The notes under the pieces are model-generated. The model ran no database searches and was not told the origin of the DNA. It saw nothing but the letters and a program-made list of their open reading frames with translations. The translations under genes and the position numbers were made by a program. 64,000 nucleotides of DNA from Defluviimonas sp. SAOS-178_SWC (GTDB lineage Bacteria; Pseudomonadota; Alphaproteobacteria; Rhodobacterales; Rhodobacteraceae): NCBI RefSeq assembly GCF_039830135.1, contig NZ_CP156081.1, forward strand, positions 3,396,001 through 3,460,000, given 5' to 3'. The stretch's first letter is position 1. Every line of letters begins with the position of its first letter. Shown piece after piece: positions 17,801 to 25,475 of the stretch.

Positions 17801-18089
17801 CGTCCGAGGTCTGCGAATAGACATGCTCGACCCCGTCGATACCCTTGACGATGGTCTCCAGGGGCTCGGTGATCAGCTTCACCGCGTCCTCCGCCCTCAG
17901 CCCATTGGCCTGAACGTGGATATCGACCATCGGGACGGAAATCTGCGGCTCCTCCTCCCGCGGAAGCGAGATGAGCGCCACGATGCCAAAGACGAAGGCC
18001 GCCATCAGGAACAAGGGCGTCAGCGGCGAGGCGATAAAGGCCCGCGTGAGCCCCCCGGCAATGCCGAGTTTCTGCGCTTCGCCGCTCAC
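14889..18089 (-). CDS. RND-family efflux permease
   Basis: Inner-membrane proton-driven exporter of the AcrB/HAE-type RND superfamily. The 1066-residue product has the N-terminal membrane helix (about 18-36), PREEEPQISVPMV, two large periplasmic loops, and central helices with GILVDDAIVVIENIARHWGM carrying the Asp-Asp proton-relay pair. The C-terminal helix block has GFIALAGIIVRNSILLVDF. Length is normal. The GTG start overlaps the adaptor gene's stop (GTGA). No outer-membrane factor gene is adjacent, so it probably uses a TolC encoded elsewhere. Substrate unknown; promoter context hints at sulfur species or related stress. Confidence 0.95.
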   Translation of the reverse strand: MSGEAQKLGIAGGLTRAFIASPLTPLFLMAAFVFGIVALISLPREEEPQISVPMVDIHVQANGLRAEDAVKLITEPLETIVKGIDGVEHVYSQTSDDRVMVTARFLVGTPSDAAILRVHDKVRANADRIPVGIPEPQIVGRGIDDVAILSLTLAPKPDATGRVTANDLTRIARELRTEIAKISDVGLTYIVGETSERLRIAPDPERLALYGVTLQQLAGKVTGANTTFPTGQVRDAGEQIMLVAGETLRSPEEIANLLLTTRDGRPVYVRDVADVSFAPDGEEQLVATVSKTEEGIERIPSVTLAVAKRAGSNAVTVAEEVLHRAHALEGTLIPEEIGLEVTRDYGESANEKANELLYHLALATVSIIALVWVAIGRREALVVAIVIPVTILLTLFASNLMGYTLNRVSLFALIFSIGILVDDAIVVIENIARHWGMGDGRDRRSAAIDAVAEVGNPTIVATLTVVAALLPMLFVSGLMGPYMSPIPANASAAMIFSFFVAVMVTPWLMLKVAGKAPAHGHEDGGHGGALGRAYSAVARPILASKARSWAFIGVVLVLTVGSLALFYTKHVTVKLLPFDNKSELSVTIDLPEGSSVEATDAVAQAVAKTVLDLPEVRSVQTHAGTAAPFNFNGLVRHSYMRASPEMGEVAINLLPKGDRDRTSHEIALEIRERIMALPVPAGTSLKTVEPPPGPPVLATLLAEIYGPDAETRRTVAAKVEEAFRSVPFIVDVDNSYGDPARRLRTTVSTDAAEFFQVQEGDVFDTIAILNGGTTIGYSHRGEGRPPIPIRIERPKGERTLDERFLTTPIPANVLPGARGVVELGDVVEVTEERASFPVFRHNGRAAEMVTAELAGDFEAPLYGMLAVQEAIDAQDWTGLPKPEISLHGQPDDETVPTLLWDGEWEVTWVTFRDMGAAFGIALLGIYILVVAQFGSFKVPLVILTPIPLTFIGILGGHWAFGAPFSATSMIGFIALAGIIVRNSILLVDFIRHAQRPDRPLTEVLIEAGAIRFKPILLTALAAMIGAAVILTDPIFQGLAISLLFGLASSTLLTVLVIPAVYRVLRT

Positions 18090-19048
18090 GGTGCGACCAC
18101 CTTGTCGCCGGCATTGAGGCCGCTCAGCACCTCGATCAGGTCCGCGCCGTCCTTCGTGACCACTTCTCCGAGCACCACGGCGCGCTGCGCCTCACCCTCC
18201 GCCGTCTCGACCGCGACGAAGTCGAGGCCGGACCGCGTGGTGACGGCACCCGCCGGAACGAGAAGCGCCATGCGTTCGCCGACGGGCAATTCCACGAGAA
18301 CACGGGCATCTACATAGGCTGTCGCAAGGCCTTCGACCTCCACATCCGCAACGACGCGGCCGTTCGAGATTTGCGGGTAGAGTTTGGCGATCCTGCCCGA
18401 TTCCGCCTCGCCCGCCGACGTGATGCGGATCTCTGCCCCCTCGCTCAGCGCTTCGGCATGCCGTTCGGGCACCGCGAGGCGCAGGAAGAAGCCGCCGCCG
18501 CCGATGGTAGCCACCGCCTCACCGGGAAGGATCACGGCGCCGAGCGTGACCGGCACGGTCAGGACCAGTCCATCCCCCGGCGCGAAGACGCGGCCTTCGG
18601 ACGCCTGCTGGACCGAGATGTTGCGCTGCGCTTCCGTTGCGGAGATCTGACCGCGCACGACGTCGACATTGGTGCGAAGCTGGTCGAGCCGCTGCACCGT
18701 CGCCACGCCCCGTTCCACCAGCGCCTGGCCACGCTCAAGCTCGGTCTCTGCGGTCGCGAGCTGCGCTTGCAGCGATTCGATCTGCGCATCGAGTGCCGCG
18801 ATCTGGAACGCGATCTTGTCGTCGTGGATGACCGCGATTTCCTGCCCGGCCGTCACCGTATCGCCCTCGCTGACCGAAAGCGACTGAACGACCCCGCCGA
18901 TCCGTGCCCTCGCGGGCACGGTTTCACGCGTCTCGACCCGCCCGTAGACCGATTTCCATTCGGTCACCGGGGACGGTTCGAGCGTGATCGTCTCAGCCAG
19001 AAGCGGACCGGACGCCAGAAGGCTGGTGATCAGCAGGACTGCGCGCAT
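18086..19048 (-). CDS. RND efflux periplasmic adaptor (membrane fusion protein)
   Basis: 320-residue HlyD/AcrA-type adaptor linking the RND pump to an outer-membrane channel. The signal peptide is MRAVLLITSLLASGPLLA. A biotinyl-lipoyl half-motif follows (ARIGGVVQSLSVSEGDTV), then a coiled-coil hairpin (about 80-140: AALDAQIESLQAQLATAE and on), the second lipoyl half (GRVFAPGDGLVLTVPVTLG), and the beta-barrel and membrane-proximal domains. It is shorter than AcrA (about 390), mainly in the hairpin. No lipobox is seen. It starts 13 bases after the DUF2892 gene. Confidence 0.93.
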   Translation of the reverse strand: MRAVLLITSLLASGPLLAETITLEPSPVTEWKSVYGRVETRETVPARARIGGVVQSLSVSEGDTVTAGQEIAVIHDDKIAFQIAALDAQIESLQAQLATAETELERGQALVERGVATVQRLDQLRTNVDVVRGQISATEAQRNISVQQASEGRVFAPGDGLVLTVPVTLGAVILPGEAVATIGGGGFFLRLAVPERHAEALSEGAEIRITSAGEAESGRIAKLYPQISNGRVVADVEVEGLATAYVDARVLVELPVGERMALLVPAGAVTTRSGLDFVAVETAEGEAQRAVVLGEVVTKDGADLIEVLSGLNAGDKVVAP

Positions 19049-19061
19049 GGCAAGCGGCCTT

Positions 19062-19262
19062 TCAGAATGCGCAGCCGGGTTTCACGCCGAGCTTGCGGAA
19101 GATCGAGGCGGCCGGGCAGAAGCCCGTGAAGGCCGACTGTAACAGGTTCAGGCCGATGAAGACCGTGAACCAGACGAAGTAGGGCGACACCCACTGGGTG
19201 AGCGCGACCGACAGAAGAACCATGGCGCCGGCGAAGGCGAGGATAGTACGATCGAGAGACAT
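19062..19262 (-). CDS. DUF2892 (YgaP-type) membrane protein
   Basis: 66-residue protein with two hydrophobic helices (about 7-24 and 30-48) and a conserved FCPAASIFRKLGVKPGC tail. Its two cysteines near residues 48 and 64 match the YgaP transmembrane domain (DUF2892/PF11127). This domain is often fused to or encoded next to rhodaneses and sulfide-stress genes. ATG at 19262 follows GGAGG; the longer reading to 19319 runs through the promoter/operator. It is first in the DUF2892-adaptor-RND unit. Confidence 0.88.
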   Translation of the reverse strand: MSLDRTILAFAGAMVLLSVALTQWVSPYFVWFTVFIGLNLLQSAFTGFCPAASIFRKLGVKPGCAF

Positions 19263-19282
19263 GACGACCTCCGGGTTTGTTA

Positions 19283-19304
19283 TACATTCACATTTATGAA
19301 TGTA
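19283..19304 (-). promoter_or_regulatory. ATTC-N8-GAAT palindrome over the -10 box (SqrR/BigR-like operator)
   Basis: TACATTCA (19283-19290) and TGAATGTA (19297-19304) form a perfect 8-bp inverted repeat with a 6-base centre. This equals ATTC-N8-GAAT, the consensus I recall for the sulfide-responsive ArsR-family repressor SqrR of Rhodobacter. It covers the predicted -10 of the minus-strand promoter, so bound protein should repress. Confidence 0.7.
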
Positions 19305-19319
19305 ATGAAGGGAAATCAA
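19291..19319 (-). promoter_or_regulatory. Promoter of the DUF2892-adaptor-RND operon
   Basis: Minus strand: TTGATT (19319-19314), 17-base spacer, TAAATG (19296-19291). The start codon at 19262 lies about 30 bases beyond the -10. The -10 lies inside the palindrome. Confidence 0.6.
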
Positions 19320-19398
19320 GCTCCCTTCTTCGGAATTGTCCGATTCATCCCAGACCGGGGCATGAAGGCCATGACCCAGATCAATTTTCGCGGGGCGT

Positions 19399-19986
19399 TC
19401 AGCCTGGATCGAAGGGCTTTTCGGCCAGTTCTGCGGCGATATCGTCGTCGAGAGGCGTGGCGAAGGTATTGAGGATGAAGCCCAGCGTCGAATAGAAGCC
19501 GACGGTCGCCATCAGGTCGAGCACACCCTCCTTGCCGACGGCCCCGGCCATTTCCGCCGCCGTCGCGGAGGTCAGGCGGGCCATGTCGAAGAGTTCGTCC
19601 ACCGCCTTGGCGATGAGCCCGTCTGTCGGCGCCATTGCCGAGGGGTCCCCACGGATCGTTCCGATGCGCGCATCGGTGAGACCGCATTTCCGCGCCCGCG
19701 CGACGTGCTGGTTCCATTCGTAGGACGAACCGAGCCTTACCCCTGTACGCAGGATCGCCACCTCGGAAAGTTCGCGGCCGAGGGTCGTCTGCACAACCAC
19801 ATGATCACGAAGTCCCGCCCAGGCGCGCAATAGCGCGGGATGATGCGCCATTGTCCGGTAGACGTTCAGCCCGCCCGCGAATCCCTTTCGCATATCGGCC
19901 ACGGCCTCCGGCCAAGATGCATCGTCGAGCGGCGGAAGGTGCAGGCTATCGGCCATCTTTGTCTCCGGATCAGGTGCCCAGGTCAT
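19399..19986 (-). CDS. Carboxymuconolactone decarboxylase (CMD/AhpD)-family protein
   Basis: 195-residue alpha-helical CMD-domain protein. Core motif: LRDHVVVQTTLGRELSEVAI, then GSSYEWNQHVARARKCGLTD (about residues 88-108), with Glu and His in the positions of the AhpD-like active-site helix. The usual CxxC is not present, so peroxidase activity is doubtful; a decarboxylase/isomerase-like role is possible. ATG at 19986 overlaps the preceding gene's stop (ATGA); a second ATG at 19956 is an alternative. It is last in the 19399-35070 co-directional run. Confidence 0.8.
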   Translation of the reverse strand: MTWAPDPETKMADSLHLPPLDDASWPEAVADMRKGFAGGLNVYRTMAHHPALLRAWAGLRDHVVVQTTLGRELSEVAILRTGVRLGSSYEWNQHVARARKCGLTDARIGTIRGDPSAMAPTDGLIAKAVDELFDMARLTSATAAEMAGAVGKEGVLDLMATVGFYSTLGFILNTFATPLDDDIAAELAEKPFDPG

Positions 19987-21653
19987 GCCGATGCCGGTCC
20001 GGCGGCTTTCGCGGCGGTCTGAAAGCCACGCTTGCGGCCTCCGCTCGGCATCAGCGGCGGGGCGACGAAGGGCGAGAAGCTTTCCGCCCGCGACCGGCGC
20101 CAACGCATGAGATAGCCGAACTCGTCCTCTTCCTCGCGCAGAAGGAAGCCTTCGGGCATGTAGGGGTAGACTTCGTCACCTGTCACCATGTTGCGGTCGG
20201 TCTCGCGCATGATCAGGTGATGGGGCAGGAACTCACCGGGGTGGGAAAGGCCGGCCGCCCCGGTCATCTCGGCCAGCGCCTTGAGGGTGTTCTGGTGGAA
20301 GCGGAAGACCCGCTCGGCCTTGTCGACGGGGTCCAGCGCGCGCTGGCGGAGCGGATCCTGCGTCGCCACGCCCACGGGGCAGCGGTTGGTGTGGCAGGCC
20401 TGGGCCTGGATGCAGCCGATGGAGAACATGAAGCCCCGCGCCGAATTCGCCCAGTCGGCGCCCAGCGCCAGCGCCCGCGCAAGGTCGAAGGAGGTGATGA
20501 GCTTGCCCGACGCCCCAAGCTTCAGCCGGTCACGCAAACCCGCGCCCCGAAGGGTGTTGTGCGCAAAGGTCAGCCCCTCGACAAGCGGCATCCCCATATG
20601 GTTGGCGAATTCCAGCGGCGCCGCCCCGGTCCCCCCTTCCTTTCCGTCGATGACGATGAAGTCCGGAACGATACCGGTTTCCAGCATCGCCTTGACGACA
20701 CACATGAATTCCCGACGGTGCCCGATACAGAGCTTGATGCCGACCGGCTTTCCGCCTGAAAGGTCGCGCAGCCGGCCGATGAACTCGATGAGCCCGACAG
20801 GCGTCGAAAACTCCGGATGGGCGGAGGGCGAGATGCAGTCGACGCCGATCGGCACGCCTCGCGCCTCGGCGATCTCGGGCGAGACCTTCGAGGCTGGAAG
20901 CACCCCGCCATGACCGGGCTTCGCACCCTGGCTCAGTTTCAGTTCGATCATCCTGACCTGCGGATCGGCGGCCTGATCGCGAAACCGCTCCGGATCGAAG
21001 CGCCCGTCGGGCGTGCGGCAGCCGAAATATCCCGAACCGACCTCGTAGATGAGATCGCCGCCGCCCTGCCGATGATAGCGGCTGATGCCGCCCTCGCCGG
21101 TGTCATGGGCGAAACCGCCTTTCTTCGCGCCGGTATTGAGGGCGAGGATCGCGTTTGCGGACAGCGCGCCGAAACTCATCGCCGAGATGTTGTAAAGCGA
21201 CGCGTCATAGGGCTGGCGGCAGTCGGGGCCACCAACTCGGACCCGGAAGTCGTGGTCGGCAATGTGCAGGGGAAGCATCGAGTGGGTAATCCACTCGTAG
21301 CCCGCGTCGTAGACGCGTTGCCGCGTGCCGAAGGGCCGCTTGTCTTCCACCCCCTTGGCGCGCTGGTAGACGAGCGACCTGTCGTCACGAGAGAACGGTT
21401 CCTCGTCCTGATCGCTTTCGATCAGGTACTGGCGGATTTCGGGCCGTATCCCTTCGAAAAGGAACCGCATGTGACCGATGACGGGGTAGTTGCGCAGGAT
21501 CGAGTGCCGGCGCTGGCTGAGATCGTGCACCCCGAGCGCGGAGAGAGCGCCGAAGACCAGGAGCGGCAAGAGGAACCAGCCGCTCCAGACCAGCCCGAAT
21601 AGCGACAAGATCGCGAGCGCGACGACAAGCGCCAATGGCATGTACCGTTCCAT
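19983..21653 (-). CDS. Membrane-anchored FMN/iron-sulfur glutamate-synthase-like protein
   Basis: About 556 residues. Two N-terminal membrane helices (about 6-45) are followed by a GltB-type FMN barrel: SAMSFGALSANAILALN, GEGGISRYHRQGGGDLIYEV, KPGHGGVLP and VIDGKEGGTGAAPLEF. The 3Fe-4S cysteines C-x5-C-x4-C lie near 414, 420 and 425 (CIQAQACHTNRCPVGVATQDP region). The glutaminase domain of real glutamate synthase is missing, so ammonia must come from elsewhere or another reaction is catalysed. The start is ATG 21653 or GTG 21656, behind GGGGAGGGG. It lies between the aminotransferase and CMD genes. Confidence 0.88.
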   Translation of the reverse strand: MERYMPLALVVALAILSLFGLVWSGWFLLPLLVFGALSALGVHDLSQRRHSILRNYPVIGHMRFLFEGIRPEIRQYLIESDQDEEPFSRDDRSLVYQRAKGVEDKRPFGTRQRVYDAGYEWITHSMLPLHIADHDFRVRVGGPDCRQPYDASLYNISAMSFGALSANAILALNTGAKKGGFAHDTGEGGISRYHRQGGGDLIYEVGSGYFGCRTPDGRFDPERFRDQAADPQVRMIELKLSQGAKPGHGGVLPASKVSPEIAEARGVPIGVDCISPSAHPEFSTPVGLIEFIGRLRDLSGGKPVGIKLCIGHRREFMCVVKAMLETGIVPDFIVIDGKEGGTGAAPLEFANHMGMPLVEGLTFAHNTLRGAGLRDRLKLGASGKLITSFDLARALALGADWANSARGFMFSIGCIQAQACHTNRCPVGVATQDPLRQRALDPVDKAERVFRFHQNTLKALAEMTGAAGLSHPGEFLPHHLIMRETDRNMVTGDEVYPYMPEGFLLREEEDEFGYLMRWRRSRAESFSPFVAPPLMPSGGRKRGFQTAAKAAGPASA

Positions 21654-21665
21654 CACCCCCTCCCC

Positions 21666-22985
21666 TCAGATCACCGCGCTGATGGCTCGGGAAAGCTTGT
21701 CGGTCAGTTCGCCGATCTGCGCATCCTCGATGATGAAAGGCGGCGCGAGGAGGATGTGGTCGCCCGACCGTCCGTCGATCGTGCCCGACATCGGGTAGCA
21801 GATCAGCCCCTCCTCGAACGCCGCCTTCTTGATCTTGGCCGCGACGCCGCGCGAGGGATCGAATGGCGCTTTGGTCGCCCGGTCTTCAACCAGTTCGATC
21901 CCCCGGAAGAGGCCCCTGCCGCGCAAATCGCCGACATGCGGATGCTGGCCGAAGCGTGCCTCAAGCGCGGCGGCGAGCTTGTCGCCCTGTTCCCGCACGC
22001 GGGGCAGAAGCCCGCGATTCAGGATCGCCGAGACGACGGCATGGCCCGCCGCCGTCGCGGTCGGGTGGCCAATATAGGTGTGACCATGCTGGAAGAAGCC
22101 CGAGCCGTTGGCGATGGCGTCGTAGATCTCGGCCGAGCAGAGCATGGCACCGATGGGCTGATACCCGGCGCCAAGACCCTTGGCGATGCAGACAATGTCC
22201 GGGCGCACCTCGTCCTGCTCGCTGGCGAAGAGCGTGCCGGTACGCCCCATGCCGCACATCACCTCGTCGAGGATCAGGAGAATGCCGTACCTGTCGCAGA
22301 TCTCGCGGATGCGGCGGAAATAGCCCGGCGCGGGCGTCAGCGCCCCGGCCGTCGCGCCGACGACAGGTTCGGCCATGAAGGCCATGACCGTCTCGGGACC
22401 GACGCGCAGCAGTTCCGCCTCCAGCGCGTCGGCGGCGCGGCGGCCGTATTCCTCAAGGCTCTCGCCCTCTTCCCTGAGCCGGTATTCATAGCAGGGGTCG
22501 ATATGGCTGACATCGAGGAGAAGCGGCCCGAACTGCGCACGCCGCCATTCGTTGCCACCCGCCGAGAGGGCGCCAATCGTATTGCCGTGGTAGCTCTGCT
22601 TGCGGGCAATGAGGCGGCCGCGCTGCGGCTCGCCCTTCTCGACCCAATACTGGCGGGCTAGCTTGATCGCCGCCTCGGTCGCCTCGGACCCGCCCGAGAC
22701 GAAGTAGACCCGGTCAATCCCCTCGGGCGCGTGGGCGATCAGGAGATCAGCCAGCGCCTCGGCCGGTTCGGAGGTGAAAAAGCCGGTATGGGCGAACGCC
22801 ACCTTGTCGAGTTGGGCCTTGATCGCCGCCGTCACTTCCACGTCGCCGTGGCCGAGGCAGGACACCGCCGCGCCCCCCGAGCCGTCGAGATAGCGCTTGC
22901 CGGACGCGTCGATCATATAGCAGCCTTCGCCGCCGACGGCGACCGGAGGCTGCGCTTTGGTGTGGCGCGGAAAGACATGGGACAT
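21666..22985 (-). CDS. Class III aminotransferase (omega-transaminase type)
   Basis: 439-residue PLP enzyme that moves amino groups between an amine or omega-amino acid and a keto acid. Visible motifs: SGGSEATEAAIKLARQY (PLP-phosphate region, 98-114), LILDEVMCGMGRTG (Asp240, pyridine-N contact) and IAKGLGAGYQP with catalytic Lys269. ATG at 22985 follows AAGGAGCAGACCC. It is downstream of mgtE and 9-12 bases before the GltB-like gene. An amine substrate would suit the upstream decarboxylase, but this is inference. Confidence 0.92.
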   Translation of the reverse strand: MSHVFPRHTKAQPPVAVGGEGCYMIDASGKRYLDGSGGAAVSCLGHGDVEVTAAIKAQLDKVAFAHTGFFTSEPAEALADLLIAHAPEGIDRVYFVSGGSEATEAAIKLARQYWVEKGEPQRGRLIARKQSYHGNTIGALSAGGNEWRRAQFGPLLLDVSHIDPCYEYRLREEGESLEEYGRRAADALEAELLRVGPETVMAFMAEPVVGATAGALTPAPGYFRRIREICDRYGILLILDEVMCGMGRTGTLFASEQDEVRPDIVCIAKGLGAGYQPIGAMLCSAEIYDAIANGSGFFQHGHTYIGHPTATAAGHAVVSAILNRGLLPRVREQGDKLAAALEARFGQHPHVGDLRGRGLFRGIELVEDRATKAPFDPSRGVAAKIKKAAFEEGLICYPMSGTIDGRSGDHILLAPPFIIEDAQIGELTDKLSRAISAVI

Positions 22986-23050
22986 GGGTCTGCTCCTTTC
23001 GTATCAGGCGGGCTGGCACCCCGATAGGCGCACATTCCCGTTGTTCGGCT

Positions 23051-24457
23051 TCATACCAGATAAGGCATCATCAGGCTGGCAAGGCTGAGGACGAGGAAGA
23101 ACCCCGCCATGTCGGTGATCGTCGTCAGAAGCGGCCCGGACGCGGCCGCAGGATCCTGCCCCAGCCGTTTCAGCAGCAGGGGCACCACACCCCCGATCGA
23201 CACCGCGAGAACGGTGTTGAGCGCCAGTGCCACGCCGATCACCACGCCGAGCCAGGGATTTCCCTTCCAGGCCCAGGCCACTGCCGCGATCAGGAGGCCG
23301 AGAGCAATGCCGTTGATCGCACCCACCGAGACCTCCTTGAGCCAGACCCTGAACGCATCCTTGGGCTGGACGACGCCAAGCGAAAGCTCCCGCATCGTCA
23401 CGCCTACCGCCTGATTTCCAGAACAACCCGACATATCCGACACCATCGGCAGGAAAACCGCGATGGCAATGACAGCCGTCAATGTCGCCTCGTAAGCCGA
23501 GATCACCGAGGCCGCGATGACGTTGAGCACGATATTGGCCGACAGCCACATCAACCGCCGGCGCGAGCGCAGCCAGAGCGGCATGGAGCGAAGCTCGTCG
23601 CCGACCTGCTGGCGCTTCAGGCTGTCGCTCTCGGCCCGTTCGAGGGCGGCGTCGCGCACGGCGTCGCGGCCCACGACACCGACGAGCCGGCCGTCCGCTT
23701 CGACCACTGGCAGGCCGAGGAAGGATTCAGCGTCGAAGATATCCTCAAGCATGTCGAGCGTGGCCGAAACGGGTACCGTCATCGGTTCGACCATGATCGT
23801 CGTCAGCTTGGTATTCTTGCGCGCGGTCAGGAGCGCACGAAGCGAGACGACGCCAATCGGCCGCCCCCCGGCATCCGTCACGTAAGGATGCTGGCCACGG
23901 TAGCGCTCGAAATCCTCGTCGCCTTCGACCACCATGCGCAGGACATCGCCCACCGTGGCGGTGTCGGCAAACGCGAATGCCTCGGCCACCATGAGGCCGC
24001 CCGCCGTGTCGTCCTCGTATTCGACGAGGCGGCGGACATCGGCGGCGTCCTCCGGCTCCATCTCGGCGAGGATCGCCTCCGCGTCCTCGGCGTCGAGATC
24101 GCCGATGAGGTCGGCCTGAAGGTCGCTGTCGAGTTCGTCGATGATCTCGGCCGCCCGGTCGCTGTCGAGCCGCTCCACAAGTTCGGTCGCGGCGGCATGC
24201 GGCGCTTCCTCGACAAGGGCGGCGGCAAGTTCCGTCGGCACGAGTTCGAGAAGGACGTCGCGATCCTCGGCCGAGAGCGCGAGGAGTTGGCGCAGGGCAG
24301 CTGAGGGGGCAAGCGGATCGAGAAGGTCCGTCAGCCGGTCGCCATCACGGTCGTCGACGGCGGCCTTGACCCGATCGCGCATCGACGCGCCCGGCGCGTC
24401 CTGCGGATCCGGCGCATCGTGCCGGGCCTCCTCGGGATCGGGCTTCGTCTCGGTCAC
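23051..24457 (-). CDS. mgtE: Magnesium transporter MgtE
   Basis: Mg2+ channel. The 468-residue product has the acidic superhelical N domain (about 45-140, with LAEMEPEDAADVRRLVEYEDDTAGGLM at its end), two CBS domains (about 150-280), and five C-terminal membrane helices with MVSDMSGCSGNQAVGVTMREL, which includes the pore GN motif. The start is debatable: GTG at 24457 has AGGGAGG at ideal spacing, while ATG at 24478 would add seven residues. It is closely behind the Ntn-hydrolase gene (stop 24486), so probably co-transcribed despite the unrelated function. Confidence 0.93.
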   Translation of the reverse strand: MTETKPDPEEARHDAPDPQDAPGASMRDRVKAAVDDRDGDRLTDLLDPLAPSAALRQLLALSAEDRDVLLELVPTELAAALVEEAPHAAATELVERLDSDRAAEIIDELDSDLQADLIGDLDAEDAEAILAEMEPEDAADVRRLVEYEDDTAGGLMVAEAFAFADTATVGDVLRMVVEGDEDFERYRGQHPYVTDAGGRPIGVVSLRALLTARKNTKLTTIMVEPMTVPVSATLDMLEDIFDAESFLGLPVVEADGRLVGVVGRDAVRDAALERAESDSLKRQQVGDELRSMPLWLRSRRRLMWLSANIVLNVIAASVISAYEATLTAVIAIAVFLPMVSDMSGCSGNQAVGVTMRELSLGVVQPKDAFRVWLKEVSVGAINGIALGLLIAAVAWAWKGNPWLGVVIGVALALNTVLAVSIGGVVPLLLKRLGQDPAAASGPLLTTITDMAGFFLVLSLASLMMPYLV

Positions 24458-24485
24458 AGGTCCCTCCCTGTCCCGCATAACCCCG

Positions 24486-25475
24486 TCACGAAACGCGGCT
24501 CTGCGGCTCCGGCGTTGCGATGCAGCGCGTTCCTTCGGCGAAGTTCTTCATGTCGAAGCTCCAGGCGCCGCGCGGCCAGCGCAGCTCCATCTCGCCCTTC
24601 CGGGGTCGGTAGACCGCCGTATAGAGCGTGCCGAACCCCCGCTCGAACGCGGTGGAATAAAGCGGCGGGCGCAGGAAGGCGGCGATGAATTTCTCTTCCG
24701 GTTCCACATGAAGGGTCAGCCGCTGAAGAAGGAAGCGTTCGCGTTCCACCGAGGCGGTCATGCGGGCATGGGCATCCCATTCGACCTTTTCCTGATGGTT
24801 CGTCGCCACCGCCGCATGGGTCAGGACCGCCGGCCGGTCCGGCGCCATGAAAGCGGTCAGGAAATGCCGCTTCCGGTCCAGAACCGTGACATTGTAGCTC
24901 ATATGCGTCGGAATGCGGGCCAGCGCCTTGCCGGCCTCTTCCGTCGTTGCGCAGGTCTGGAGCACGTAGCGCAGGATCAGCGGCACCCCGAATCCATCGC
25001 CGACGACCCGGCGCCCGCCGAAGGTGAGGGACACCGCAAGGCCCGCATCATTCATCCCGTCGACGAGCCCCCAGAGCCCGTCCGAGGTGCCCATCACCTT
25101 CCGCCCCTGCCAGGACGAGTGCAGGACGACGCATTCGAACGCACGCGGATCATAGTCGTAGTTGCGCACGAGGACCGGAGCCTTTCCGGGCCAGATCGCC
25201 TGGCTGCATCCCGAGAGGTAGGGTGGCGGGCGATAGAAGCTGAGGAACCGCGCCGCCAGGTCGCCGCCGCCGGCCAGATCGCAAAGACGCTCATAAAGCG
25301 GCACGATTTCCGGCATGTGGGTTTCGAGCGCCCGCAGGCTTTCGAGATAGGTCGGTCGCGCATCGGCCCCTTCGCGCAGCCACCACGCCTTGTAGGCGGG
25401 CCACAACTCGGCGAAGAGCCCAGCCCATTTCGGGCCGGGCTCCGCCTCCGATATGGCGCGCCACCATAGATCCAT
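24486..25475 (-). CDS. C45/AAT-type Ntn amidohydrolase or acyltransferase
   Basis: 329-residue member of the acyl-CoA:6-aminopenicillanate acyltransferase / linear-amide C-N hydrolase group (peptidase family C45, PF03417). A Gly-Cys pair in YLSGCSQAIWPG places the autoproteolytic nucleophile Cys near residue 90. It is followed by VLVRNYDYDP (family NxD motif) and GLVDGMNDAGLAVSLTFGG. Residues before Cys would be the removed pro-segment. Its ATG shares a base with the stop of the ATP-grasp gene (TGATG), so the two are coupled. It could hydrolyse or form the amide made by that ligase. Substrate unknown. Confidence 0.82.
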   Translation of the reverse strand: MDLWWRAISEAEPGPKWAGLFAELWPAYKAWWLREGADARPTYLESLRALETHMPEIVPLYERLCDLAGGGDLAARFLSFYRPPPYLSGCSQAIWPGKAPVLVRNYDYDPRAFECVVLHSSWQGRKVMGTSDGLWGLVDGMNDAGLAVSLTFGGRRVVGDGFGVPLILRYVLQTCATTEEAGKALARIPTHMSYNVTVLDRKRHFLTAFMAPDRPAVLTHAAVATNHQEKVEWDAHARMTASVERERFLLQRLTLHVEPEEKFIAAFLRPPLYSTAFERGFGTLYTAVYRPRKGEMELRWPRGAWSFDMKNFAEGTRCIATPEPQSRVS

